A stretch of DNA of 46,380 nt, taken from NCBI GenBank assembly GCA_902799685.1, contig CADCBO010000019.1, positions 1 to 46,380 on the forward strand, read 5' to 3'. Positions 8,254 through 17,722 of the stretch are shown in pieces. This DNA is from an uncultured Bacteroidales bacterium (GTDB lineage: Bacteria > Bacteroidota > Bacteroidia > Bacteroidales > Bacteroidaceae). The notes beneath the pieces are model-generated. The model did no database searches and was not told where the DNA came from. It saw only the letters and a program-made list of their open reading frames with translations. A program made the translations under genes and the position numbers. Position 1 is the first letter of the stretch. Every line of letters starts with the position of its first letter.

Positions 8254-8261
8254 CGAATATA
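8254..8261 (-). promoter_or_regulatory. Candidate -7 box of the cyclophilin gene
   Basis: The minus strand reads TATATTCG, one base from TAnnTTTG, 23 bases before the start codon. Confidence 0.45.
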
Positions 8262-8308
8262 ATAGTTTTTTAAGCGAATAGCAACGCCAACGCCAACGTA
8301 AAAAGTAT

Positions 8309-8316
8309 TACCTTTG
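8309..8316 (+). promoter_or_regulatory. -7 box of the nucleotidyltransferase gene
   Basis: TACCTTTG matches the consensus exactly, 38 bases before ATG 8354. The same octamer stands before valS and rpsF. Confidence 0.7.
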
Positions 8317-8353
8317 CAAATTAAAATTGGATATTAATCAAATTAGTATAATT

Positions 8354-9259
8354 ATGAAACCTGCACTCGTTGTTCTGGCCGCCGGTATGGGCAGTCGTTA
8401 TGGTGGACTCAAGCAGTTGGATGCTCTTGGTCCCAGTGGTGAAACCATTATGGATTACTCTGTGTTTGACGCTATCCGCGCCGGATTCGGCAAGGTGGTG
8501 TTCATTATCCGCAAGGACTTTGAGGATGATTTCCGTCGGCTGGTGCTCAAGAAGTATGAAGGTCACGTTAAGACAGAGGTGGTGTTCCAAAGCATCAATG
8601 ACCTGCCCGAAGGCTTCACCTGCCCGGAGGACCGTACCAAGCCTTGGGGAACCAACCATGCAGTTCTGATGGCCAAGGATGTGATAAACGAGCCTTTCTG
8701 CGTAATCAATGCCGATGACTTTTACGGTCGTGACTGCTTTGCGGTGATGGGCAAGTTCCTGAGTTCTCTGCCGGAAGGGTCAAAGAATGTCTATTCAATG
8801 GTAGGTTTCCGCGTAGCCAACACGCTGAGTGAGAACGGAAAGGTGTCACGCGGTGTATGCGAGGTCAATGCCAAGCGTCATCTGACAACTGTGGTGGAGC
8901 GCACTGAGATACTGCGTCGCGAGAACGGCGTCTGCTACAAGGATGGCGAGGACTGGGTTCGCATTGATGACAACACACCCGTATCAATGAACGTATGGGG
9001 ATTTACTCCTGACTATATGAAATACTCCGAGGATTTCTTCAAGGGATGGCTCAAGGCCAATATCAATGTTCCCAAGTCAGAGTATTTCATTCCGCTCATG
9101 GTAAATGAGCTCATCAACAACGGCACCGCAACGGTAGAGGTGCTTGATACCACCGCCAAGTGGTTCGGCGTGACATACGCCGAGGACCGTCAGGGTGTGG
9201 TAGATAAGATTGCTGAACTTGTAAAGGAGGGTGTATATCCCGCCAAGCTGTTTGCGTAA
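8354..9259 (+). CDS. NTP-transferase family nucleotidyltransferase
   Basis: The start at ATG 8354 gives 301 residues. The N-terminus LVVLAAGMGSRYGGLKQL is the signature of sugar-nucleotide pyrophosphorylase-like transferases (GxGxR followed by Lys), and CVINADDFYGRD carries the metal-binding Asp. The protein would transfer a nucleotidyl group to a sugar phosphate or similar acceptor; the acceptor cannot be named. The in-frame ATG at 8327 lies too close to the promoter box and would break the conserved N-terminus. It is followed after 6 bases by the ABC-F gene, so they are probably co-transcribed. Confidence 0.87.
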   Translation: MKPALVVLAAGMGSRYGGLKQLDALGPSGETIMDYSVFDAIRAGFGKVVFIIRKDFEDDFRRLVLKKYEGHVKTEVVFQSINDLPEGFTCPEDRTKPWGTNHAVLMAKDVINEPFCVINADDFYGRDCFAVMGKFLSSLPEGSKNVYSMVGFRVANTLSENGKVSRGVCEVNAKRHLTTVVERTEILRRENGVCYKDGEDWVRIDDNTPVSMNVWGFTPDYMKYSEDFFKGWLKANINVPKSEYFIPLMVNELINNGTATVEVLDTTAKWFGVTYAEDRQGVVDKIAELVKEGVYPAKLFA

Positions 9260-9265
9260 GGGAAA

Positions 9266-11191
9266 GTGTTTTCGGTAGAGAATCTTAAGGTTGAGTTCGG
9301 GGCCCGCCCCCTGTTCCATGATGTCAGCTACGTGGTAGGTGATAAGGACCGTATTGCCCTGGTGGGTAAGAACGGCGCGGGCAAATCCACCATGCTTAAG
9401 ATCATTGCCGGACTGCAGCAGCCTACATCGGGCACGGTTTCCATACCCAAGGAGATGACCATAGGTTATCTGCCTCAGGTCATGAAACTGGCCGATACGC
9501 GTACGGTAAGACAGGAGGCTGAGACCGCATTTGAGGATATACACAAGCTTAAGGCCGAGGTTGAGCGCCTGAACAACCAGATGGTTGAGCGTACGGATTA
9601 TGAAAGTGATGATTATCACGCCCTTATAGACCGTTTTACCCGCGAGAGCGAGCGCTACCAGATGATGGGCGGAGGCAACTATCAGGCCGAACTTGAGCAG
9701 GCCCTGCTGGGTCTGGGATTCCGCCGCGAAGATTTTGACCGTCCCACAAGCGAGTTCAGCGGAGGCTGGCGCATGCGTATTGAGCTTGCCAAGATCCTGT
9801 TGCGTCACCCTGACGTACTGCTGCTGGACGAGCCTACCAACCATCTGGACATTGAGAGCATACAGTGGCTTGAGGAGTTTCTGGCAAAGCGTTGCAATGC
9901 CGTACTGCTGGTAAGTCATGACCGTGCCTTCATAAACAACGTGACCACCCGTACCATAGAGATATCGTGCGGTGTGATATATGACTACAAGGTCAAGTAC
10001 AACGAGTTTGTGGTCTTGCGCCAGGAGCGCCGTGAGCAGCAGATGCGCGCATATGAGAACCAGCAGAAGGAGATAGCCGATGCCCGTGAGTTCATAGACC
10101 GTTTCCGCTATAAGCCTACCAAGGCCGTTCAGGTGCAGAGCCGTATCAAGATGCTGGAGAAGATAGTGCCCATTGAGATTGATGAGGTGGACAACAAGAC
10201 CATGCGCCTTAAGTTTCCGCCGGCCATACGCAGCGGCAACTATCCGGTCATCTGTGAGGGCGTGGCCAAAAGCTATGGTGAACATTGCGTATTCAGCGGG
10301 GTTGACCTGACCATCAAACGCGGTGAGAAGGTGGCTTTTGTAGGTCGTAACGGTGAGGGTAAGACCACACTGGTAAAGTGCATCATGGGTGAGATTCCGT
10401 TTGACGGAACGCTTACCATCGGCCACAACATACAGATTGGCTATTATGCACAGAACCAGGCACAGCTGCTGGATGAGGAGATAACCGTACACGATACAAT
10501 AGACAATGTGGCTACCGGGCCTATCCGCACCCGTATAAACGATATACTGGGCGCATTCATGTTCGGTGGTGAGGCAGGGCAGAAGAAGGTCAAGGTACTT
10601 TCGGGCGGTGAGCGTTCACGTCTGGCTATGATCCGCCTGCTGCTTACTCCAAATAACCTGCTTATCCTGGATGAGCCTACCAACCATCTGGATATGGCAT
10701 CCAAGGATGTTCTCAAGGAGGCAATACAGGCCTTTGATGGCACGGTTATTGTAGTAAGTCATGACAGGGAGTTTCTGGACGGGCTGGTGAGCAAGGTGTA
10801 TGAGTTTGCCGACGGCAAGGTTCGCGAGCATCTGGGAGGAATATATGATTTCCTTCAGAAAAAGAATCTGGACAGCCTGGCCGACATAGGCCGTATGAAA
10901 GGAGCTCCCACAGTGCAGATACAGCAGGACAAGGCATCGGCAGGAAAGGAGGATTATGAGGCCAAGAAGGAGCAGGAGCGCCGCAAACGCAAGGTCCAAA
11001 AAAGGATTGATGACTGCGAGAAGGAGGTTGAGCGTATATCGAAAGAGATAAAGGAAATAGAAGAGTGGCTTTCTACACCCAGTGGAGCGCAGAACCCTGC
11101 TATGTTTGAAGCTTACGGCAAGCTCAAGAATGATCTTGTTGAGGCAGAGAAACGTTGGGAGGAGGCCATGATGGAAGGAGAGAGTTTATAA
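9266..11191 (+). CDS. ABC-F family ATPase (ribosome-associated type)
   Basis: The 641-residue protein has two ATP-binding domains in one chain and no membrane segment, the ABC-F layout. The first domain has Walker A GKNGAGKST (34-42), signature FSGGWRMR and LLDEPTNHLD; the second has GRNGEGKTT, LSGGERSR and LILDEPTNHLD. A linker rich in charged residues joins them, and the C-terminus forms a Lys/Glu coiled coil (about 555-641), as in Uup/YheS-like members. Such proteins act at the ribosomal E site in translation or in antibiotic protection. The start is GTG 9266; no closer ATG exists and the conserved domain begins immediately. Confidence 0.9.
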   Translation: MFSVENLKVEFGARPLFHDVSYVVGDKDRIALVGKNGAGKSTMLKIIAGLQQPTSGTVSIPKEMTIGYLPQVMKLADTRTVRQEAETAFEDIHKLKAEVERLNNQMVERTDYESDDYHALIDRFTRESERYQMMGGGNYQAELEQALLGLGFRREDFDRPTSEFSGGWRMRIELAKILLRHPDVLLLDEPTNHLDIESIQWLEEFLAKRCNAVLLVSHDRAFINNVTTRTIEISCGVIYDYKVKYNEFVVLRQERREQQMRAYENQQKEIADAREFIDRFRYKPTKAVQVQSRIKMLEKIVPIEIDEVDNKTMRLKFPPAIRSGNYPVICEGVAKSYGEHCVFSGVDLTIKRGEKVAFVGRNGEGKTTLVKCIMGEIPFDGTLTIGHNIQIGYYAQNQAQLLDEEITVHDTIDNVATGPIRTRINDILGAFMFGGEAGQKKVKVLSGGERSRLAMIRLLLTPNNLLILDEPTNHLDMASKDVLKEAIQAFDGTVIVVSHDREFLDGLVSKVYEFADGKVREHLGGIYDFLQKKNLDSLADIGRMKGAPTVQIQQDKASAGKEDYEAKKEQERRKRKVQKRIDDCEKEVERISKEIKEIEEWLSTPSGAQNPAMFEAYGKLKNDLVEAEKRWEEAMMEGESL

Positions 11192-11202
11192 CTAACATAA
11201 TT

Positions 11203-13236
11203 ATGAAGAAAGTAACTTTATTTACAATTGCATTTGCAGGAATGGCTATGATGTCATGTAACAATTCCAAGCAGGGTATAGGCATCAAGATGGAGAATCT
11301 TGATACCAGCGCAGTACCCGGTGATGATTTCTTCCAGTTTGCAGACGGTGGTTGGAATGCCGCTCATCCGCTAACCGACGAGTATGCACGTTTTGGCAGT
11401 TTTGACCAGCTGGCTGAGGATAACCGTCAGCAGCTCAAGGGACTGATAGATGATATCGTGGCTGCTGATAATGAGGTCGGCACAAACGCTCAGAAGATAG
11501 CCGATCTCTATAAGCTGGTGCTTGACACTGCACGCCGTGAGAAGGAGGGCCTTGCTCCCATGAAGCCCTGGATTGAGAAGATAGAGGCTGTAAAGGACCG
11601 CAAGGAGATATTCCCGCTCATGGTTGAGATGGATGTCAACGGTCTGGTAAGTAACTACTTCGGTGTAGGTATCGGTGCCGATATGATGGACAGCAAGTCT
11701 AACCTTGTAAGCATAGGTCAGGGTGGTCTGTCACTGGGTGAGAAAGAGTATTACCTGGACAACGATGAGGCTACTACCGCTATCCGTGAGGCCTTCAAGA
11801 AGCACATAGTACGTATGTTCACTCTCTGCGGCTTTGATGAGAAAGTTGCTCAGAAGAAGATGGAGGACGTTATGCTCATCGAGACCCGCATAGCAGAAAA
11901 ATCATACAGCAACGTACAGATGCGTGATCCGGCTGCCAACTATCACAAGATGTCGTTTGAGCAACTCAAGAAGGATTTCAAGGGCATAGACTGGCAGGCA
12001 TATTTTGATGTACTAGGCATTGGTGACTGCGACTTTGTAGATGTTGGTCAGCCCGAGCCTATCCATGAGGTTGAGGCTATCCTGGCCCAGGTGCCGGTTG
12101 AGGCTCACAAGTCATATATGGAGTGGCAGCTGATTGACAATGCAGCTTCAAAACTGACAAAGGAACTTGATGACGCCAACTTTGATTTCTATGGCAAGAT
12201 CCTGAGCGGACGTCAGGAGCAGCAGCCCTGGTGGAAGCGTGCTACATCAACCGTTAGCGGTGTTCTGGGTGAGGCCATCGGCCAGCTTTATGTTGAGAAG
12301 TATTTCCCCGCTGAGTCAAAGGATCGTATGACCACACTGGTCAAGAATCTTCAGATTGCTCTTGGTGAGCGCATTGATGATCAGGATTGGATGAGCGACG
12401 AGACAAAGGCACGCGCTCATGAGAAACTGGATGCATTCTATGTAAAGATAGGTTATCCCGACAAATGGAAGGACTACTCAAAACTGAAAATCGATCCTTC
12501 CAAGAGTCTGTTCGAGAACAATATTGCAGTCAGCCGTTTCTTCTGGCAGGATGCAATTGACCGTAAGTATAAGAAGCCGGTTGACAACACCGAGTGGTTC
12601 ATGACCCCGCAGACCGTCAACGCTTACTATAACCCCACTACAAATGAAATCTGCTTCCCCGCAGGTATCTTGCAGTATCCGTTCTTTGACATGAGCGCCG
12701 ATGATGCTTTCAACTACGGTGCCATCGGTGTTGTCATTGGTCATGAGATGACTCACGGATTCGACGACCAGGGACGTCAGTTTGACAAGGACGGTAACTT
12801 TGCCGACTGGTGGGCTCCTGGTGATGCCGACAAGTTCAAAGAGCATGTGCAGGTTATCGTAGATCACTTTGACAACATCAAGGTGCTGCCTGACCTGAAC
12901 GCAAACGGTTCACTTACTCTGGGTGAGAATATCGCTGACCATGGTGGCCTGATGGTTGCTTATCAGGCATTCAAGAATGCCACCAAGGATGCCCCGTTGA
13001 AGACTATCAACGGATACACCCCCGAACAGCGTTTCTTCATGGCATATGCAGGTGTCTGGGCCGGCAACATCCGTGACGAGCAGATACGTAACCAGACCAA
13101 GAGCGATCCCCATGCACTTGGCCGCTGGCGTGTAAACGGTACCCTGCCTCACATCGACGCATGGTATGACGCATTCGGCATCACGCCGGATAACAAGCTT
13201 TATCTGGCTCCCGACAAGAGGGCACGCATCTGGTAA
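11203..13236 (+). CDS. M13-family metallopeptidase, lipoprotein (PepO/neprilysin-like)
   Basis: ATG 11203, 11 bases after the ABC-F stop, gives 677 residues with a lipoprotein-type signal ending at Cys19. The zinc site is complete: HEMTH at His514-His518 with catalytic Glu515, and the third ligand Glu575 in ENIADHGG. The NAYYNPTTNEICFPAG block upstream and the C-terminal end in RIW are family features. It would cleave peptides in the periplasm or at the surface. A tandem paralogue follows 5 bases later. Confidence 0.93.
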   Translation: MKKVTLFTIAFAGMAMMSCNNSKQGIGIKMENLDTSAVPGDDFFQFADGGWNAAHPLTDEYARFGSFDQLAEDNRQQLKGLIDDIVAADNEVGTNAQKIADLYKLVLDTARREKEGLAPMKPWIEKIEAVKDRKEIFPLMVEMDVNGLVSNYFGVGIGADMMDSKSNLVSIGQGGLSLGEKEYYLDNDEATTAIREAFKKHIVRMFTLCGFDEKVAQKKMEDVMLIETRIAEKSYSNVQMRDPAANYHKMSFEQLKKDFKGIDWQAYFDVLGIGDCDFVDVGQPEPIHEVEAILAQVPVEAHKSYMEWQLIDNAASKLTKELDDANFDFYGKILSGRQEQQPWWKRATSTVSGVLGEAIGQLYVEKYFPAESKDRMTTLVKNLQIALGERIDDQDWMSDETKARAHEKLDAFYVKIGYPDKWKDYSKLKIDPSKSLFENNIAVSRFFWQDAIDRKYKKPVDNTEWFMTPQTVNAYYNPTTNEICFPAGILQYPFFDMSADDAFNYGAIGVVIGHEMTHGFDDQGRQFDKDGNFADWWAPGDADKFKEHVQVIVDHFDNIKVLPDLNANGSLTLGENIADHGGLMVAYQAFKNATKDAPLKTINGYTPEQRFFMAYAGVWAGNIRDEQIRNQTKSDPHALGRWRVNGTLPHIDAWYDAFGITPDNKLYLAPDKRARIW

Positions 13237-13241
13237 TCCAA

Positions 13242-15209
13242 GTGGGAACATCGGCTGGAATTAAAGAGGAGAACCTGGACCGGAGTGTAAGCCCCGGCCA
13301 GGATTTCTACCGCTTCAGCTGCGGGGGATGGCTTGACGCTAATCCTCTTCCCGATGAATATCCCAGTTACGGAACATACGATGAGTTGGCAGAGCAGAAC
13401 CGCCGCCGGCTCAAGGACCTTATAGACGGCATCACCGCACAGGAGAACACTCCTGGCAGTGATGCCGCCCGTATTGCCCACCTGTACAACCTGGTAATGG
13501 ACACTGACCGCCGCAACGCGGAAGGTCTGGCTCCCATAAAACCGTATATGGAGCGTGTTGCGGCCATCAGGAGCCGTGAGGAGCTGATAGATGCCATGAT
13601 AGAGCTGGATTCATATGGAGTGACCGGCTATTTTGATGTAGGCATAGGGCCGGACCTTAAGGACAGCAGGAATAATATTGTCGGTTTGAGTCAGGGCGGT
13701 CTTACTCTTGGCGACAAGGAGTATTACACTGACCGTGACCGTCAGACTCAGAACATACGCAAGGCATTCAAGAAACATATGGTACGTATGCTCATGCTGG
13801 CAGGATATAGCCGTTGGGAGTCCCGCTCCCGCATGCGTACCATATGGCGCATTGAAAAGCGTCTGGCTAAGGCATCTAGGAATAACGTGCAGCTTCGTGA
13901 CCCTGCCGCTAACTACCACAAGATGTCCATAGACCAGCTATATGAGCAGCTTCCCGGATTGGACTGGAACAGTTTCTTCAGTAAGCTGGGCCTGAAAGGT
14001 GTGGATTGGGTTGATGTAGGTCAGCCCGAAGCCATAAGGGAGGCAATCCGTGTACTGAACGAGGAGCCGCTCGATGACCAGAAGATACTGATGGAGTGGC
14101 AGATGCTGGACTCTAACGGAACCCGTATCGGAAAGGAGGCCGATGATGCTGACTTTGATTTCTACGGCCGGACACTGAGCGGACAGCAGGAACCCAAACC
14201 AATGTGGAAACGTGCCACCGCCGCTGTCAGCGGTACGCTGGGTGATGCGATTGGCCGGTTGTATGTTGAGAAGTATTTCCCGGCCCAGGCCAAGGAACGT
14301 ATGATTCAGATGTTCCATAACCTTAAAAAGGCATTGGCGCATCGTATTGAGGCGCAGGAGTGGATGAGTAAGGAGACCCGAAGGCTGTCACTTGAAAAAC
14401 TTGAAGCATTCAAATTCAAGATAGGATACCCCGACAAGTGGCGTGATTACTCCAAAATGATTATTGACCCTTCAAAGTCGCTGTTTGAGAACAGTGCCTC
14501 CATAAGCCGTTATTTCTGGAACGATATGGTGGAGCGCAAGTTCAAGAAACCGGTTGACCCAACCGAGTGGTACATGAACCCGCAGGAGATTAACGCCTAT
14601 TATGATGTATCCACGAATGAAATCTGTTTCCCTGCAGGAATATTGCAGTATCCTTTCTTCAGTCCGGATGCCGATGACGCTTTCAACTACGGAGCCATAG
14701 GCACCATCATGGGACACGAGATGACCCACGGATTTGACGATGAGGGCCGTCAGTTTGATAAGGAAGGTAATATGTGCAACCTTTGGAAATCCACTGATAC
14801 ACGTCGTTTCAACCGTCGTGTCAAAGTACTTACTGACTGGTTTGACAGCATAGAGGTCCTGCCTGGCATTAAGGCTAACGGCAAACTCACTCTAGGAGAG
14901 AATATAGCCGATCATGGTGGCCTGACAGTGGCTCTTGAGGCTTTCCGTGAAGTCTGCAAGGATAATCCCGGCGAGACAAAAATGGGCCTTACCCCGTTGC
15001 AGCGTTTCTTTATAGCGTACGCCTGCACGTGGGCCGAGAACTGTCGTGACGAGATGATTCTCCAGCAGACCAAGAGCGATGAGCATTCCATAAGCCGCCT
15101 TCGCGTAAACGGAGCCTTGCCGCATATTGACGAGTGGTATGAGGCGTTCGGAATAACAGAAAACGATCCAATGTATATTGCACCCGGTAAAAGGGTACGT
15201 ATCTGGTAA
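13242..15209 (+). CDS. M13-family metallopeptidase, tandem paralogue without signal peptide
   Basis: This 655-residue protein is closely similar to the preceding one over its whole length, and the zinc site is intact (His492, Glu493, His496, Glu553). Unlike its neighbour it has no signal peptide: the reading frame opens at GTG 13242 just before the conserved ENLDRSVSPGQDFY block, and no upstream ATG with a leader exists because the previous gene ends 5 bases before. Either it works in the cytoplasm or it is a leaderless product of a tandem duplication. The start is therefore less certain than the domain. Confidence 0.88.
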   Translation: MGTSAGIKEENLDRSVSPGQDFYRFSCGGWLDANPLPDEYPSYGTYDELAEQNRRRLKDLIDGITAQENTPGSDAARIAHLYNLVMDTDRRNAEGLAPIKPYMERVAAIRSREELIDAMIELDSYGVTGYFDVGIGPDLKDSRNNIVGLSQGGLTLGDKEYYTDRDRQTQNIRKAFKKHMVRMLMLAGYSRWESRSRMRTIWRIEKRLAKASRNNVQLRDPAANYHKMSIDQLYEQLPGLDWNSFFSKLGLKGVDWVDVGQPEAIREAIRVLNEEPLDDQKILMEWQMLDSNGTRIGKEADDADFDFYGRTLSGQQEPKPMWKRATAAVSGTLGDAIGRLYVEKYFPAQAKERMIQMFHNLKKALAHRIEAQEWMSKETRRLSLEKLEAFKFKIGYPDKWRDYSKMIIDPSKSLFENSASISRYFWNDMVERKFKKPVDPTEWYMNPQEINAYYDVSTNEICFPAGILQYPFFSPDADDAFNYGAIGTIMGHEMTHGFDDEGRQFDKEGNMCNLWKSTDTRRFNRRVKVLTDWFDSIEVLPGIKANGKLTLGENIADHGGLTVALEAFREVCKDNPGETKMGLTPLQRFFIAYACTWAENCRDEMILQQTKSDEHSISRLRVNGALPHIDEWYEAFGITENDPMYIAPGKRVRIW

Positions 15210-15215
15210 TCCAGT

Positions 15216-17057
15216 ATGAAAAAGGGTAAGACCATAGAACTGCTTTCTCCTGCCAGGAACCTGGAGTGCGGAATCGAGGCCATCAGGCACGGGGCCGATG
15301 CCGTATATATCGGAGCAGGACGCTTCGGAGCGCGCCAGGCTGCAGGTAACAGTCTGGAAGATATAGCTGAACTTACCAGGTTTGCACATTTTTACGGTGC
15401 AAAGGTCTATGTGACCGTAAACACCATACTAAAGGACAGTGAACTGGCTGATGCCGAGAAACTGATATGGCAGCTCTACAATGCCGGAGCCGATGCCCTG
15501 CTGGTGCAGGATATGGCTATACTCCGCATGAATCTGCCACCTATAGCCCTCCATGCAAGTACACAGTGTGATGTGCGTAGTGTGGAGAAAGTTCGGTTCC
15601 TGGCCGGATGCGGCTTTACCCGCGTGGTGCTGGCCCGTGAACTTTCTCTTGATGAGATCCGTACTATACATGAGGCTTGCCCTGATGTGGAGCTGGAGTG
15701 TTTTGTACACGGGGCCCTGTGCGTAAGTTACAGCGGGCAGTGCTATGCATCACAGTACTGCTTTGGCCGTAGCGCCAATAGGGGGGAGTGCGCCCAGTTC
15801 TGCCGCCTCAAGTTTGACCTGGTTGGCGCCGGTGACAAAGTCATTGTAAAGGGCAAGCATCTGCTCTCCCTACGTGACATGAACCGTCTGGACAGTCTTG
15901 AAGAGCTTATGGACGCAGGTGTCTGCTCGTTCAAGATAGAAGGCCGTCTAAAGGAGGTATCATATGTAAAGAACGTGACTGCCGCTTACAGCCAGGCGGT
16001 GGATAAAATATTGGAACGCAGACAGGAGTTCCGCCGCGCTTCATCGGGGCACAGTGAGCATCTTTTCAGGCCTGATGTAAACAAGAGCTTCAACCGCGGA
16101 TTCACCGATTATTTCTTGCATGGCAGGAGTGCAGATATCTGGTCTCCAAATTCCCCCAAGTCCATAGGTGAGTTGATGGGGCAGGTGCGCATAACAGGCC
16201 GTGGTTTCATTACTATCACCGGAAACAAATCCTTTCATAACGGTGACGGTCTGTGCTATTTGAGCCAGGACGGAGAACTGAAAGGATACCGTGTCAACCG
16301 AGTGGAGAACGGTCGCATATTCCTTTATTTGGAGAACTCTGATATGCCGTCCATACAGGCTGGCACCCGGGTTTTCCGCAACTTTGACCAGGAATTTGAG
16401 AAGACGCTGGCCAAGGAATCGGCCATAAGGAAGATAGGTGTTGATATCCTGTTTGATGAGACTCCCCACGGTTACCGGGTGAGTATGACCGATGAGGATG
16501 GCAATGTGGCAACGGTGGAATCTGACTGGAAGAAGGAAGATGCACGCTCGCCGCAGGAGAGCAATATCCGTACTCAGCTAAGCAAACTGGGCGCAACCCG
16601 TTTTGAGGCGCAGTCCATAGAGGTGAATCTGGAAGGAGAACGGTTTATCCCGTCATCCTTATTGTCTGATATGCGCCGTCAGGTGACTGTCCGACTGGAG
16701 AGGATCCGCATGGAATCATACGTTCGTCCGGCACAGGGAAAAGCACAGGATGCGGAGATAGAGTACCCCGTCAGGGAGTTGACCTACCTGGGAAATGTAA
16801 TGAACGCCCAGGCCAGGACATTCTATCAGGACCACGGAGTAACCAGTGTTGATGACGCGTTTGAGAAGACTGCTCCGGACAACGGTGTGATAATGTTCTG
16901 CCGCCATTGCATAAAGAACTCCATGGGACTCTGCTCCAAGAACCGCAGAAAGGATTTGCAGGTTCGTGAACCGTTGTACCTGATTTCGGGCGATGGCCGA
17001 CGTTTCAAACTGCGCTTTGACTGCGCCCATTGCCAGATGGAAGTTTTGGCGGAGTGA
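15216..17057 (+). CDS. U32-family protein (RlhA-like RNA hydroxylation or peptidase)
   Basis: The 613-residue protein opens with the U32 TIM-barrel sequence (ELLSPARN, then HGADAVYIG) and contains the family signature ECFVHGALCVSYSGQC followed by clustered cysteines. It also has a C-terminal extension (about 380-613) with further Cys pairs (FCRHC, CAHC), so it is the long form like E. coli RlhA rather than the short TrhP. Long U32 members are known to take part in 23S rRNA or tRNA hydroxylation; older annotations call them collagenase-like peptidases. It begins 6 bases after the second M13 gene and appears to be read with it. Confidence 0.87.
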   Translation: MKKGKTIELLSPARNLECGIEAIRHGADAVYIGAGRFGARQAAGNSLEDIAELTRFAHFYGAKVYVTVNTILKDSELADAEKLIWQLYNAGADALLVQDMAILRMNLPPIALHASTQCDVRSVEKVRFLAGCGFTRVVLARELSLDEIRTIHEACPDVELECFVHGALCVSYSGQCYASQYCFGRSANRGECAQFCRLKFDLVGAGDKVIVKGKHLLSLRDMNRLDSLEELMDAGVCSFKIEGRLKEVSYVKNVTAAYSQAVDKILERRQEFRRASSGHSEHLFRPDVNKSFNRGFTDYFLHGRSADIWSPNSPKSIGELMGQVRITGRGFITITGNKSFHNGDGLCYLSQDGELKGYRVNRVENGRIFLYLENSDMPSIQAGTRVFRNFDQEFEKTLAKESAIRKIGVDILFDETPHGYRVSMTDEDGNVATVESDWKKEDARSPQESNIRTQLSKLGATRFEAQSIEVNLEGERFIPSSLLSDMRRQVTVRLERIRMESYVRPAQGKAQDAEIEYPVRELTYLGNVMNAQARTFYQDHGVTSVDDAFEKTAPDNGVIMFCRHCIKNSMGLCSKNRRKDLQVREPLYLISGDGRRFKLRFDCAHCQMEVLAE

Positions 17058-17081
17058 ATGACATTTAACAGGAACTTTTTT

Positions 17082-17089
17082 TATTTTTG
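17082..17089 (+). promoter_or_regulatory. -7 box of the small outer membrane protein
   Basis: TATTTTTG matches TAnnTTTG and lies 39 bases before ATG 17129. Confidence 0.6.
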
Positions 17090-17128
17090 CGAAAGTGATT
17101 TGACAAACCTTTTAAACTTAATTGAAAT

Positions 17129-17617
17129 ATGAAAAAGATTGGAAAGATTCTGGCAATTGCCGCATTGGCAATGGTTTCGTACAGCGCATCGGCTGAGCTT
17201 GCTCCACAGTGGTCCAAAGGCACTATGATTGCTAATGCTAATCTGGGCGTCCAGCCTTTTGGCGGTTCGGTTTCATTGGACTATGTACTTATTGATGAGT
17301 GGTGGAAGGGTCATTTTACCGTTGGTGGTGAGATAGATTTCAGGTCAGAGAACCATTGGACAGCTTTCGGTGCAACTCCCCGTGCAACATACGGACTGAA
17401 CTTAACAGAGCAATTTGAGGTTCATGCTGCAGTTGGCGTAGGTTTTGGCTTTGCAAACTATAAGTATAATGATATCAAGTCTGATGATAATTTCGTAATG
17501 TGGAATGAGTTTGTAGGATGTCGTTTCTTCTTTACCGACAATCTTGCAGTTATGGCAGAAGCCGGCTATTCAAACTGGTTCCCCGAGTTGCGTGCCGGTA
17601 TCTCATTCAAATTTTGA
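17129..17617 (+). CDS. Small outer membrane beta-barrel protein
   Basis: This 162-residue protein has a signal peptide (about 1-22, ending SASA). The mature part consists of alternating hydrophobic strands with many aromatic residues and ends in FKF, the terminal aromatic pattern used for outer membrane insertion. The size fits an eight-stranded barrel of the OmpA-like/porin type. No ligand or partner can be deduced. It has its own promoter box and a strong terminator, so it is probably a single-gene transcript. Confidence 0.8.
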   Translation: MKKIGKILAIAALAMVSYSASAELAPQWSKGTMIANANLGVQPFGGSVSLDYVLIDEWWKGHFTVGGEIDFRSENHWTAFGATPRATYGLNLTEQFEVHAAVGVGFGFANYKYNDIKSDDNFVMWNEFVGCRFFFTDNLAVMAEAGYSNWFPELRAGISFKF

Positions 17618-17640
17618 GTAGAATCAACTTTATTTATGTT

Positions 17641-17672
17641 GAGGGGCGGGATTTTCCGCTCCTCTTTTTTTG
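17641..17672 (+). terminator. Intrinsic terminator of the outer membrane protein gene
   Basis: GAGGGGCGG pairs with CCGCTCCTC around GATTTT, followed by seven T. Confidence 0.9.
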
Positions 17673-17707
17673 TTGTGTTTTACTTAGTCTAATTCCGTTG
17701 AATTGCA

Positions 17708-17715
17708 TATCTTCG
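17708..17715 (+). promoter_or_regulatory. Candidate -7 box of the first GH30 gene
   Basis: TATCTTCG differs by one base from TAnnTTTG. It is only 7 bases before the ATG, so the leader would be very short; low certainty. Confidence 0.35.
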
Positions 17716-17722
17716 CAGTATT

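Noticed and set aside
9077-10492. A 471-codon open frame on the minus strand across the nucleotidyltransferase and ABC-F genes
   Set aside because: It lies opposite two certain genes, has a Leu/Tyr/His-rich composition with no domain, and results from the codon use of the real genes.
13242-13260. Possible frameshift joining the two M13 genes into one protein
   Set aside because: The first gene ends in the family's normal C-terminus (RIW) and stop codon, so they are two complete tandem copies.
15216-17057. Annotation of the U32 protein as a collagenase
   Set aside because: The family name is historical; characterised long members act in RNA hydroxylation, and no collagenase evidence is visible.
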